A stretch of 64,000 bases of DNA from Phallus indusiatus (lineage: Eukaryota; Basidiomycota; Agaricomycetes; Phallales; Phallaceae), in NCBI GenBank assembly GCA_027605045.1, contig JAQFWX010000022.1, positions 434,001 through 498,000 on the forward strand, read 5' to 3'. Both the position numbers and the translations under genes were made by a program. Numbering within the stretch: the first letter of the stretch is position 1; the number at the start of each line of letters is the position of its first letter. Shown piece by piece: positions 34,033 to 44,779 of this stretch. Below the pieces are notes generated by a model. It ran no database searches. It was not told the DNA's origin and worked only from the letters and a program-made list of their open reading frames with translations.

Positions 34033-34623
34033 TTATTCTTCTGACTGATCTGGCCCTGGCTGCTGGGATCGGCTTCTCCGTGGCAGTGGAAGAATGATGA
34101 TGGGACTAGGAATCGATGGTCGCCTCAGATCTTCGAATAGATCGCTTTCCACTTCTTGATAAGTGGGTAAAGGGTGCGTACGAGCTTCAGAAAAGTCTGG
34201 GGGAGGTGGCATGGCAGAAAAAGGAGCATCAACAAATAAGAACTGTATGTAACCATAGAACCAATGACGAAAAACTAATCTCCATATGACTATTCCATCC
34301 CGTTGAGCAGTTAGGAACCCGACAAACTCATACGACTCGTGCATGACATTGATGTTGGTTTGTTCGTATAGAGTTAAGGCTCGTGGGTATCCTAGTTCTA
34401 AATCATCATATGGAACAGTTACTTCCATCGCAGGGGGTGGTGTCGTAGGGAGTATGGTATTAGGATCAATGTTGATTTCGGAAACGAGTGTGTTGTAGAC
34501 ACGGATAATGGTGAGAAAGCCTGGATTTGGTCTGGTTCGGAGAGAAGAACGGAACGTGAAGGGGAAGAAGGGAAGTTGTAAATAAGGAGTTGAGTTTTGT
34601 GAGTTTTCATGGTTGTACGACAT
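34033..34623 (-). CDS. Hypothetical protein X, 196 residues
   Basis: Intact single-exon frame from ATG 34623 (MSYNHENSQNS). N-terminus Ser/Pro/aromatic-rich, with a central globular part (MHESYEFVGFLTAQRDG ... YIQFLFVDAPF) and a Pro-rich tail with RRSRSQQ. No signal peptide or known domain. Its neighbour Y on the same strand has a similar layout (Ser/Pro N-terminus, FTFLVLDVP-like centre, basic tail), so X and Y could be distant tandem paralogs; this is a weak impression. Confidence 0.5.
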   Translation of the reverse strand: MSYNHENSQNSTPYLQLPFFPFTFRSSLRTRPNPGFLTIIRVYNTLVSEINIDPNTILPTTPPPAMEVTVPYDDLELGYPRALTLYEQTNINVMHESYEFVGFLTAQRDGIVIWRLVFRHWFYGYIQFLFVDAPFSAMPPPPDFSEARTHPLPTYQEVESDLFEDLRRPSIPSPIIILPLPRRSRSQQPGPDQSEE

Positions 34624-34849
34624 AGTGGGATAACAGGATGAAAAGAAGCGCTAAGGGGACTGTACGAGAAGGAAGAAGAAAAGTAAGTGGATCTGATTGT
34701 TTTTGCCTCGTATGCTATCTTTATTGTTCTAAATTCGTCCAAAAAGATTGGAACAAGCTCGTCGGATCTTTCGGAAGGATCGTTTGGTGGGAGAAGAGGG
34801 ACTGGGAAGGTTAGGGGAGGACTGCGTTGGAGAAGTGTCGAATGATAAA

Positions 34850-35201
34850 TGTTACAGTACGCTAGCGCCTCGTCCTATTATTCGATTTCTTCGATTTCTT
34901 TCGATTTCATCTCGCACTTCGATTTCCTTCATTTCCCGTATTTTGTCGTTTCCACTATTTCCACCGTTTTCTCGATTTCCCGATCTCTTCGATTTCTTTC
35001 GATTTCTGTTTGTATCTCCTCGGATCCCATGGGGATCAGTCGGGCGCCTCATATCCTGTACTTATATGCGTTTTCCCTAGAGGGGGATACCTAAGCTTGT
35101 TCTCTTAGGTTTTCCCTCCTCTAGGTGAGTAGTTAGTCGCTGCCCCCCAATAGATCTTAGGTTTTCCCTCCTCTAGGTGTGTGCCCTGAGTCGCCCTAAC
35201 A
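34850..35201 (+). repeat. Element B1 5' LTR
   Basis: 352 bp, TGTTACAGTACGC...GCCCTAACA. Rich in CGATTTCTTCGATTTC-type repeats. Carries TATA, primer string and flanking inverted repeat at its 3' end. Confidence 0.94.
35062..35103 (+). promoter_or_regulatory. B1 LTR promoter and predicted RNA 5' end
   Basis: TTATATG (35062-35068) lies 30 bases upstream of AAGCTTGTTCT (35093-35103), the same 11-mer as in element A although the surrounding LTR differs. Confidence 0.6.
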
Positions 35202-35203
35202 GT

Positions 35204-35214
35204 AGAACAAGCTT
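35204..35214 (+). other. B1 primer-binding site for self-priming
   Basis: AGAACAAGCTT, two bases after the LTR end and exactly complementary to 35093-35103, again within a GTAGAA...TTCTAC hairpin. Confidence 0.65.
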
Positions 35215-35345
35215 CTACCTTCGGACCGGTCATTTCTATTGTCGTTTTCCTTCGGAAACTCTTCGTCAGCAGTGTCTCAGACGTTCCCGACGCCTTTCGC
35301 CCATAAAACGACCCCTCCGCCCTTCGTTCTTCGATTCCTTTCGTC

Positions 35346-36584
35346 ATGGAACAGCCTGAGAGTGATCCCATCGTTCGCCTCACTGCGATTGAACAAAGAA
35401 TGGAAGAGCTTGTAACTCATCTCAACCGACTTCTTCCCCCCCAGGCTTCTACTGCCGATCCCGCTAATCCGAACACCCCTAATCCTGGAGCCTCGGTTCC
35501 AAATCCTCAAAACGAGACAAGATCGTCTCGAAACACTCGCCCTGCTGTACCTCTCGCCTATGACGGAGATCGCAAAAATGGCCGTACATTCTGGAACTCG
35601 GTCGAACTCTACATGAGCGTATGCGGTGGCGATTTCCCGAATCTCAGTACCAAAGTCATCTGGGTACTATCCTACATGAATAGTGGACGCGCTGGTGCCT
35701 TTGCCGAACTTGTTCAGGCCCAGTACAACAGGGGATTGGCTCCTTACGAGACCTGGGAAGATTTCCGACAAAAGTTTCGTTCTGAATTCTTCCCGGTAAC
35801 CGAAGCCGAGGATGCATTGAATCTCCTTCTTTCGGGACGTTATGCTCAAGGAGGTCGAAATGTAGACGATTACACCGACGCATTTCGCATAATCGTAGAT
35901 CGCGCTGGATTTACGATTCATGATGGCCTTGCGCTGACGACGTATTATCGACAAGGTTTAGACCGGGAGATCTCTAGTAAAGTGGGAACGATGCAGAATC
36001 GACCCGATTACAGCGACTACGAAGGATGGGTTCAGGCGGCTAGACTCTTCGATCAAGCTCGCCGTACCAACGATGCTTTCAATGCCACCCAACGTCGAGT
36101 CATTGCCGGTAATTCGACTTCAACCCCTCTTACGTCGATTCCGATCTCTCGAACTCGACCCAGCCCATTCCCGATCTACCAACGTACGACGGGACCCCCT
36201 ATTTACTCCCCACCTCCCTTTCCTCCACCTCGTGCACCGATCCCTGCCGCCATGTCTCACCCAATACGACCACCGATTTCTGCCCCTGCTAATGGTGCAC
36301 CTCCAACCCGAAATGATGCCATGGAGGTTGATGCTGCTCGCCGCCGCATACAGACTGAGACAGCCCGGTGTTTCCGATGTGGACAATTAGGTCATCTTGT
36401 TAAGGACTGCCCACGCGCATTCGATGTTCGATTTATGCAGACCGATGAAATCGACGAGATTCTCGAGCAACGATTTGCTCAACAAGATGTGCTGGAAACA
36501 CAGAATCGTGTCGAGATCGCTACGGAAGAAAATGAGATCGCGGTCACTGCAACTAGAGAGGATTTTCAGAACGGCAGCGAGTAA
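35346..36584 (+). CDS. Element B1 Gag
   Basis: 412 residues from ATG 35346, uninterrupted. Gag core (WNSVELYMSVCGGDFPN ... YETWEDFRQKFRSEFF) and one CCHC knuckle, CFRCGQLGHLVKDC, near residue 342. Ends QNGSE TAA. As in element A, pol is in the -1 frame and open through the stop. Intact, so it could supply particles for other copies. Confidence 0.92.
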   Translation: MEQPESDPIVRLTAIEQRMEELVTHLNRLLPPQASTADPANPNTPNPGASVPNPQNETRSSRNTRPAVPLAYDGDRKNGRTFWNSVELYMSVCGGDFPNLSTKVIWVLSYMNSGRAGAFAELVQAQYNRGLAPYETWEDFRQKFRSEFFPVTEAEDALNLLLSGRYAQGGRNVDDYTDAFRIIVDRAGFTIHDGLALTTYYRQGLDREISSKVGTMQNRPDYSDYEGWVQAARLFDQARRTNDAFNATQRRVIAGNSTSTPLTSIPISRTRPSPFPIYQRTTGPPIYSPPPFPPPRAPIPAAMSHPIRPPISAPANGAPPTRNDAMEVDAARRRIQTETARCFRCGQLGHLVKDCPRAFDVRFMQTDEIDEILEQRFAQQDVLETQNRVEIATEENEIAVTATREDFQNGSE

Positions 36585-39500
36585 GGGATGCGCCCTCACT
36601 GCCAACGTCAAATAGATTCGATGTATTGTACATAGAAGACAAGTGCAATGAAATTTCTGATTCGAATTCTATTGACTCTGATGCATCCATTCCTCTCTCG
36701 AACCCTCTGATCCCTGGTCCTCGTCGCCTTTCGATTGGAAGACGCAAGCGAATTCCACGCGAATACCGTCTCAACGCCACTGCCGGCACTCAGAAGCTCG
36801 AGATCAATGTAGAACTTCAGAGCACCGATACAGGCGATCTCATTCACTCGAAGGCGATGCTCGACACTGGTGCTAGTGGGATGTTCCTCGATCAGGATTT
36901 TGTCGAGAAGAATCGGCTCCCGAAGATTCGATTACCGAAACCAATTCCCGTTTTCAATGTTGATGGTACTCCCAATCAGGCAGGAAATATCACGCATGTA
37001 GTGGACCTGGTGATGCGATATCAAACCCATTCCGAACGTGTCATGTTTGCCGTCACCGCCCTCGGCAAATATCCAGTGCTGCTGGGACTACCCTGGTTCA
37101 AGGCTCACAACCCGGTAATCGACTACTCGACTGGAGAGGTCGAGTTAACCCGGTGTAATCCCGAATGTCGATCTTGTAGACCGCCTTCTACTGAAAAGAA
37201 AGGCCCGAAACGTTTCCTGCGTTCAGTTCGAGCGATCCCTCCCGTTTCCCTAGACGAAACTGAATCCACTGATCCAGATATGCCAGATCTCGTGAATGTG
37301 GAAGACGAGTTTCACCCAGAAGAAGGTGATCGATTATTCGCGGTTTCCCTTAATTCAGAATCCCTGGATGAATGCCGCATCAGAGCAACCGAAACCATCT
37401 CACAGCGGTTGGCTCAAGCGCATGCGAACAATACGAGGGATGCACCCAAATCTGGATTTCGAGAGATCGTTCCCGAAATGTTCCACGATTTCGAAGACAT
37501 CTTCGCGAAAGAATCTTTCGATTCCCTGCCTCCTCCAAAGAAATGGGATCATGCAATAGAGCTCTTACCCGATTCAGATCCCAAGTTTTGCAAGGTGTAC
37601 CCTCTGTCGCCTAACGAACAGAAAGAACTCGATGCGTTTTTGGAAGAGAATCTTCGTTCGGGTCGAATCCGCCCTTCGAAATCACCCATGGCTTCCCCGG
37701 TCTTCTTTATCAAGAAGAAGGATGGCTCCCTACGACTTATTCAGGACTATCGGGCTCTCAACGCGATGACCATCAAAAATCGATACCCCTTACCTTTAAT
37801 CCCCGAACTCGTGAACAAATTAAGAGGCGCGAAGTACTTCACGAAACTCGATGTTAGATGGGGATACAACAACGTTCGCATTAAAGAAGGCGATGAGTGG
37901 AAAGCAGCGTTTCGCACAAATCGAGGATTGTTCGAGCCCTTGGTCATGTTCTTTGGTTTAACTAATAGTCCGGCGACCTTCCAGACGATGATGAACGAGA
38001 TCTTCGAGGACATGATCACGGAAGGGGTCGTGGCTGTTTATATCGACGATATCTTGATCTATACGAGAACGAAAGAAGAACACGATCGCATCACACCCCG
38101 TGTCTTGGAACGACTAAGGAAGCATAAACTCTATCTCAAGGCTGAGAAATGCGAATTCTGCCGTACTAAGATCGAGTATTTAGGTCTGGTCATTTCCGAG
38201 AACACTGTTGAAATGGATCCCGCGAAAGTGTCGGGTGTTAGAGATTGGCCAATCCCAAAGAATGTTACCGAAGTTCAGTCGTTCTTAGGTTTCGCGAACT
38301 TCTATCGTCGATTTATCAAAGATTTCTCGCTGGTCGCCGTCCCCTTGTTTGGTCTCACCAAGAAAGAAGTTCCGTTTATCTGGTCCGACACCTGTCAACA
38401 AGCTTTCGATTCTCTGAAATCGGCAATGACCTCTGCACCGGTTCTTGCGATTCCCGATCCATCGAAACCTTACCGAGTGGAAGCTGACAGCTCTGACTTT
38501 GCAACAGGTGCCATTTTGTCTCAGCCTTCTCTCGAGGACAACAAATGGCACCCAGTAGCCTTCTTTTCGAAGGCTCTGAGCCCAGTGGAGCGAAATTACG
38601 AAATCCACGACAAAGAGATGCTGGCCATCATTCGAGCATTGGAGGAATGGCGACATTTTTTGGAAGGTGCGACCCATCCGATTGACATTCGCACGGATCA
38701 CAAAAACCTGGAGTATTTTATGACGGCTCGTAATCTAAATCGTAGACAAGCTCGTTGGTCGGTTTATCTCGCTCGTTTCGATTTCACCCTGCGGCATATA
38801 CCTGGCAAATCAATGGGTAAGCCTGACGGTCTGTCGCGTCGTGCTGATCATGGTTCGGGAAAGTTCGACAATCAAGGTATCACCCTAATCCGACCCGAAA
38901 TGTTTGCGATCAACGCCATGCAAACATTTCGCCTTAGAGGGAGGAGGACGAGTTCTTAGGCCAGATACGGAAAGCGAACAGAGAAGGCAAACGAGAAGAT
39001 AGCGTCTCGAAAGCCATCGAATCCCTCAAGGCGATAGGCGGGAGATCGGTTCACACCAGTGAATGGGCTGAAGATCAAGACGTCATTTACTACCGAGGGA
39101 AGATTTATGTTCCCGAAGTGGACGATCTGCGTCGAGAAATCCTCCAACGACACCATGACACCAAACTCGCGGGTCACCCAGGTCGATTTAAAACGCTAGA
39201 ACTGGTATCGCGAACCTTTTGGTGGCCTGGGATCTCTAGATATGTACAGCGGTATGTAGAGGCTTGTGACGCTTGTATGCGTACGAAACCTTCTCGACAT
39301 GCTCCGTATGGTGAATTGCAACCTACCGAAACTCCAAATCGACCTTGGCAATTCATATCGGTCGATTTCGTCGTCGAACTCCCGGAATCGAATGGTTATG
39401 ATGCAATTCTTTCGGTAGTAGATTCGCTGACAAAACGGGTTCACTTCGTCCCGACGTTTACTACCGTTGACGCTTCTGGCCTTGCGTCTCTGTATCTCCA

Positions 39501-40452
39501 ACACGTCTGGAAATTGCACGGATTACCCGAGAAGATCATATCGGATCGCGGACCTCAGTTCTCGTCTCGTTTTACCCAAGAACTCTCTCGACTACTCGGT
39601 ATTCGGCTCGCACGCTCCACTGCATACCACCCCCAAACCGATGGTCAGACGGAGCGAGCTAATGCTGAAGTAGAGCAGTATCTCCGTATCTTTACCTCCG
39701 AACGCCAAGACGATTGGGATCGACTGCTACCCATGGCTGAGTTCGCATATAACAATCATGTTCATTCAGCCACTCAAGCTACGCCTTTCGAGCTCGACAC
39801 TGGTCGCCATCCTCGAATGGGTTTCGAACCGCGTTCGACCGAATCGAAGATCGAATCGGTTAATGATTTTAAAGATAGGATGTCTCGTTCTTGGGAGGAA
39901 GCTCATGCTGCGATTCTTAAGGCTAAGGACGACATGGCTAAGTACTATGATCGTAAACATTTGCCGGCACCTGACTACAAATCTGGAGACAAGGTTTATC
40001 TAGATGCTAGCGACATCAAGACCACTCGTCCATCGGCCAAGTTATCGCATCGTTTTCTGGGCCCCTTTCCCATTGCAGCAAAAATCGGAACTCGAGCGTA
40101 TCGACTCGTTCTACCAAAATCGATGTCTCGAATTCACCCTGTATTCCACGTCAGTAAGTTGAAGCCAATGGTGCCAGACAGCATACCGGGTCGTCGTTCT
40201 AAGCCTCCTCCACCCCCGGAGATTCGCGACGATGGTGAGCACTACGTGGTTGAAGAAATACTGGATAGTCGTGTTTTCCGTCGACGTCTGGAGTTCAAGG
40301 TTAGATGGGAGGGCTATGGTCCAGAGCATGACCAATGGGTCCCAGAGAGAGATGTTGCGGCACACGATCTCATACAAGATTTCTACCGATCTCATCCGAA
40401 CGCGCCTCGAACAATTGGCGGTCTTATTTTCCTTCCGCGTCCTAATAGTTAA
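36585..40452 (+). pseudogene. Element B1 Pol, one frameshift
   Basis: Protease LDTGASGMF, reverse transcriptase with YIDDILIY, RNase H, integrase (HHDTKLAGHPG ... CDACMRTK; VDFVVEL, IISDRGPQF, TERANAEVEQ) and a complete chromodomain ending GGLIFLPRPNS. The frame breaks once, at about 38940, between reverse transcriptase/RNase H and integrase: GAGGGAGG here versus GAGGGGAGG in B2, a one-G loss in a run. Otherwise open over about 1290 codons. Confidence 0.9.
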
Positions 40453-40495
40453 GTGTCAGGCGTCGGGTCGCCGCCTTGTTGAAGGGGGGGGGTGG

Positions 40496-40847
40496 TGTTA
40501 CAGTACGCTAGCGCCTCGTCCTATTATTCGATTTCTTCGATTTCTTTCGATTTCATCTCGCACTTCGATTTCCTTCATTTCCCGTATTTTGTCGTTTCCA
40601 CTATTTCCACCGTTTTCTCGATTTCCCGATCTCTTCGATTTCTTTCGATTTCTGTTTGTATCTCCTCGGATCCCATGGGGATCAGTCGGGCGCCTCATAT
40701 CCTGTACTTATATGCGTTTTCCCTAGAGGGGGATACCTAAGCTTGTTCTCTTAGGTTTTCCCTCCTCTAGGTGAGTAGTTAGTCGCTGCCCCCCAATAGA
40801 TCTTAGGTTTTCCCTCCTCTAGGTGTGTGCCCTGAGTCGCCCTAACA
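40496..40847 (+). repeat. Element B1 3' LTR
   Basis: 352 bp, apparently identical to 34850-35201, preceded by the polypurine tract GAAGGGGGGGGGTGG (40481-40495). Confidence 0.94.
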
Positions 40848-41444
40848 ATAAAGGGGAGAATCGTGATGGTGGGGTGTCTTCTGGGATAGGATTCGTGGGT
40901 CTGGAAGGGCTAAGTTTTTGTGTACTCATGCCCTTCATGATTACCCATCGACTTGGCACGTCCAGTACTAAAAACGTGAACTTGAATCCTTCTTGAGTTG
41001 CTAACCATATTTGATACAAGTCTCGTTTTGCTGATTCTGGTGTCAAATATATGTTAACAACTGTAAACCAGTTTAATTGCTCCTCGATATAAACTTTCTC
41101 TCCAAACATGATCCCGGGGTGAACCAGATCCGAACTTCTGCACTGACGGATAACGATAGGTGAAGGTTCCTTCAGTAAGTGCGTGTCCCGATCGAGGTCG
41201 AGGCTTGCATATTTGGAACTATAGATATACAGAGTCGTAAAAAGATCCAAATCGTATGTCCTGGGACTGGAAGGCAAATAGCGAAAAGGAGACATAGATT
41301 CATTATCAGAAAGAATTGGTGATTCGGTGGAGGAATTTGGAATTGGTAAAGAGACTGAGGATGAGTAATGGAACGAAAACGTAGTCATTTTATTGTTTTG
41401 AATTTTTGAGGCTGTGATGTTGGCGATATGGGATTTCTGGATGA

Positions 41445-41793
41445 TTAGAACTCCGCTTTGAACAAAAAAAAAAAGAACCTTCCCCAATTAGGAAGATTTT
41501 GGTGCGCGACACCGAGTTTGGTGAACCTTTTTCTTTCCTTTTCTGTGAGAAGATCCCGAGGATTTATCTTCTTCTTTTTTCTCATAGCTTTGATTGCTTC
41601 TTCCAAAACTTCCTTGCTCAGGGTTATCTCTGATGCCTTCGTGCCTATATCGGCCCTTAGATTACGAGCCGACTAAAAAAGGTTAGTACATGATGAAATT
41701 GGTATTTAAAAATCTTACTGTGAGTATTTCCATTGGCGCTGTGATGCCATCATCATCATCACTACTTTCGTATGCTGGAGCCTGTCGTGGCAT
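41445..41793 (-). CDS. Small hypothetical gene Z with one intron
   Basis: ATG 41793 starts MPRQAPAYESSDDDDG, and the first exon ends at ...EILT near 41720. After an intron of about 46 bases (GT-AG) the second exon encodes a highly charged, helical segment (LSKEVLEEAIKAMRKKKK, then LTEKERKRFTKLG) and ends near 41445. About 100 residues. The last codons run through an 11-base A run (minus-strand T run) giving Phe repeats, so the true C-terminus may be NLPNWG plus a few residues. Family unknown; probably nuclear or nucleic-acid binding by charge alone. Confidence 0.5.
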
Positions 41794-43239
41794 TCTCTAA
41801 TATTACGACTTATTTCGGTAGGAGTTTGGGTAAGAAAAAAGAACACAGTTTGTCACGTCACAAGTTCTTTGTTGGACATAACAATTACATAAGCCGTTGA
41901 GTGAGTATTCAAAATGAGCGGTAGAAACTAAGAAGTTAATATTGCGTATTAAAGTCTGCAATATAGACAAATTCTTATCTTTAAATTCACATTCTGGTTG
42001 TATGTACGACAATAGAATGTCTCTTAAATGACCTCTCACCTTTGTGGCTGTTTGTATTTGGTCCATCATTTGATTCATTACCAAAGCTTGTCTTTGGTTC
42101 CATTACGACCTGTAAAAATTTCGTGTAGTGAGACAAGCGCCCAAGTTTGCAGGATCACATGCCTTCGACAGGTATCAGTATGTTTAATGCAACACATTGA
42201 GACTTTTTTTTCTATAAGTAGTGAGTGTCTGACATGATCAATTAATGATGATTTTTTTGACCATATTTTGTCAGTAAATTCCAGAGATATAATGCTCGAA
42301 AGTGAGCCTTTCAGGAACAGGTTCCGTCAATTACATAAGTGAATCACATGACTTGTTTTCGATAAACTGTAGATCACAGCTAATATATGACATCATTGAT
42401 GATTTCATAGTTCGGTTTCATATTTTGGGAAACATTGTTGTCACTTTCTTCAAAGGTTAGTCTTTTGTTTCACCCTGGATGAAGATGTAAACCTAAATAT
42501 TCAACAGATATAACAGTTTCAATGTCTCATTATAGTATATAATCTCATCTTATCAGCATGGAGTTAGTTTAGATGTTTTAGGCAAAAAGCCAATTCATGT
42601 ACTGTCGGTTATGAACCTAACCACCTCTCTTCTTCTCAAATACAAGGAGACTATAGTTCTTTGACAATATCATATTCTCATTTTGTTGTCCTTGCAATCC
42701 TACAAAAGCAGTATGTGTATAATTATGGATCATTTATTGTCCTTAAACTTGACAAGTGATCTGATCCGTTAACATAATGGCCTGCGCCATTGATCGATCC
42801 CGAATCTGGAACCCGCAAATCATGCATCTACATAGTGATTATTTAGTCAGCGGACTCTTCATATAATACATATCAATAATGCGAAAAGGCTGATACCCGA
42901 TAAAGATTTTGAACACTAACTAATAATCAAGGGACCTCTGATTCTGTCAGCGTACTGGGTACTTGATACCTATGTGATTCCCAATCAATACTGTATGCAA
43001 CATCAATAAATTAATGAACATACCAATACGTTCCCAATTGGTCTTCGGGTGTAATGAAGTATGTATACGAATGACTGGTTGCAGGTACAGATTATTCGCC
43101 ACTTTGTTTGGGCAATTTAGCCATAAAATCAATTGGGAAAAAAATAGGGCATTGAGTAATGAACGATGGGCTGTCATTTCTCAGAGTAAATAACATCGCA
43201 GAAGGGGAAATGTGTTAAACATCATTGACTTACTCTGCA
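41794..43239. other. No gene recognised
   Basis: AT-rich; short frames only (up to 93 residues, minus strand 42084-41803, without motif). Confidence 0.35.
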
Positions 43240-43690
43240 TTACAGTGCTGAAACTAGGGATGCAACAAGATCAGTCCACTGAGGCAATGCGAATAGGGGT
43301 GTGTACATGCAATACCGTACAATGCTGAACGAGAAATCCATAAGTTTGATTGATGAGCCAAGGGGTGAAAAGCTTGGACGAAAAACTTACAATACTAGTA
43401 CTGTGACGCATGGTTGGGTCGCTTGATTGATTATTGACCGTGACATAGGCAGTATCCCCTTTCTTGAAAGAGAGTAAAGGGCCAGGACATTGACCATTGA
43501 CCAAAGCAGCACTTCGCGTGAAGCCACCAGGCGAAATATCCTTATTAGCCAATGTCCACTGCTGTGTAACGACCACCACTTCGCCAAAGCCAGCGAGGGC
43601 CAAGAGAGCAAAAGGTAATGATGACTTGGAGAATGGCTGATGCAATTTTTGAAGGGCAGCGTACATTTTTGCTACTCCCGTCTCCTCCAT
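43240..43690 (-). pseudogene. Laccase (multicopper oxidase) 5' fragment
   Basis: The minus-strand frame starting at ATG 43690 or 43666 has a hydrophobic stretch resembling a signal peptide (SSLPFALLALAGFGEVVV), followed by the laccase N-terminal pattern LANKDISPGGFTRSAALVNG, CPGPLLSFKKGDT and NNQSSDPTMRHSTSI. The next codons of a laccase should be HWHG, the first copper-binding box. Here a GT donor follows TSI, and the best downstream candidate reads HWTDL, so the copper motif is lost. No further laccase exons are visible. A truncated, dead copy. Confidence 0.7.
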
Positions 43691-43737
43691 CCCATCACCA
43701 GCGGATGATCAAAACAAAAAACGCGCGAACCCTCAAT

Positions 43738-44090
43738 CCTGCACTTCAGTATGCAGCGCCAACAGGCGTAATCGCACTGTGTGCCTGTACACTACTTCAG
43801 CATTGGATGTAATGTTCTTCGCATCTATCTCCTCATCCGGCGAAGCGGTGTCAAACCCAAGAGTAGATATTGAAGGTATATCAACTTCTTCCGATTCCTC
43901 GCCGGTATCCACATAATTGCCAACTTCATCAACTGGATTACTTGTGGCATGGACATAGAAGTCATCAATAGCAATGTCAAGAAAGCGGCAAGTGAACTCA
44001 ACCTGTCCAATGAGATTTCCGGGTGAAGAAATGTCTTGATTTTTAAGTATTGACAGAAAATCGAAGAGAATGTCGTCCTATATTGCTTTG
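43738..44090 (-). pseudogene. Unrecognised coding remnant
   Basis: A minus-strand frame of about 110 residues (DDILFDFLSILKNQD ... FTCRFLDIAIDDFYVHATSN ... EESEEVDIPSISTLGFDT) looks like real protein by composition and lacks stops. A TAG lies in frame just upstream of DDILF. Further minus-strand frames to 44420 could be earlier exons (MMKKSFDFCLL region) but do not join cleanly. I do not know the family. Confidence 0.35.
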
Positions 44091-44779
44091 ACCTCTGACA
44101 TTCCGATATCTATCACATACAGAGAAATTATCAGAGATTTTAAATAAAACATGGAATTAGCGAGATGTCGATACCATAAATCGGATAAGTTTTTGGAGGC
44201 GAATGGTATGCGACAGTTGTTGTGCGAATGTCATGATTCTTCCAGCGCGAAACATGATCTGACTCATCCAGACAAGAAAAGAGCCAAAATATGAAGCTGG
44301 ACAGAGGTGTTTCCACGTAGAGCATGAGAGTAAACAGAAATCGAAACTTTTCTTCATCATAAGTTCAATTTCAGGAAAGATGCTGTCCCATTCCGTGGTT
44401 TTCTTTGTAGAGCGCGACACGAAAAAGAATGGGGACCAAAATATTATGTAACCCAGTGGATTGCGCTCGCGTCGTGACGCTCAAAGTGCACCTCACGAAA
44501 TTTGTTTGCTCAAGTGTCAATTCTCGTACCGGCTGCCAGGTTTTCTAGAAGTTGGCATTGTAGCCCATACTTATCTGGTTCTCTCCAAGTCCTCCTCCGG
44601 ACTTTACGGGCTTCCGCCGAACCTACATCACTGTGACCTCAAGCTTTGGTCCCTGCCGCACCGTCGGCCTTCGCCTACCTCATATTGCTGGTAAAGAGGG
44701 ACGGGAAGCTCATAATGCGCAACCAATGTGATGTAGACGAATGATGAAGCCGGCTCCGTAGGAAACAAGGTGTAGTGTG

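Larger units (their letters stand above)
34850..40847 (+). mobile_element. Element B1: full-length Ty3/gypsy chromovirus
   Basis: 5998 bp, flanked by the target duplication ATAAA (34845-34849 and 40848-40852). The LTR pair is 352 bp each and seems identical. Gag and Pol are clearly related to element A, but the LTR sequence is different apart from the promoter/primer core and the ends. One frameshift in pol. With B2 it forms a second family, B1 and B2 being subtypes (TGTTACAG versus TGTCACGG starts). Confidence 0.95.
34729..41388 (-). pseudogene. Hypothetical gene Y, split by element B1
   Basis: ATG 41388 (MTTFSFHYSSS) opens a frame running to 40848, where element B1 begins. Beyond B1 the frame resumes at 34849 and ends KIRRACSNLFGRI at TAG 34729-34731. 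Rejoined, the protein has about 220 residues: a Ser/Pro-rich N-terminus, a globular centre (KRDLYQIWLATQEGF ... FTFLVLDVPSR) and a strongly basic C-terminus. No known domain. As it stands the C-terminal 40 residues are replaced by LTR sequence. The start lies only 57 bases after the stop of gene Z, so the two may once have been one locus. Confidence 0.55.
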
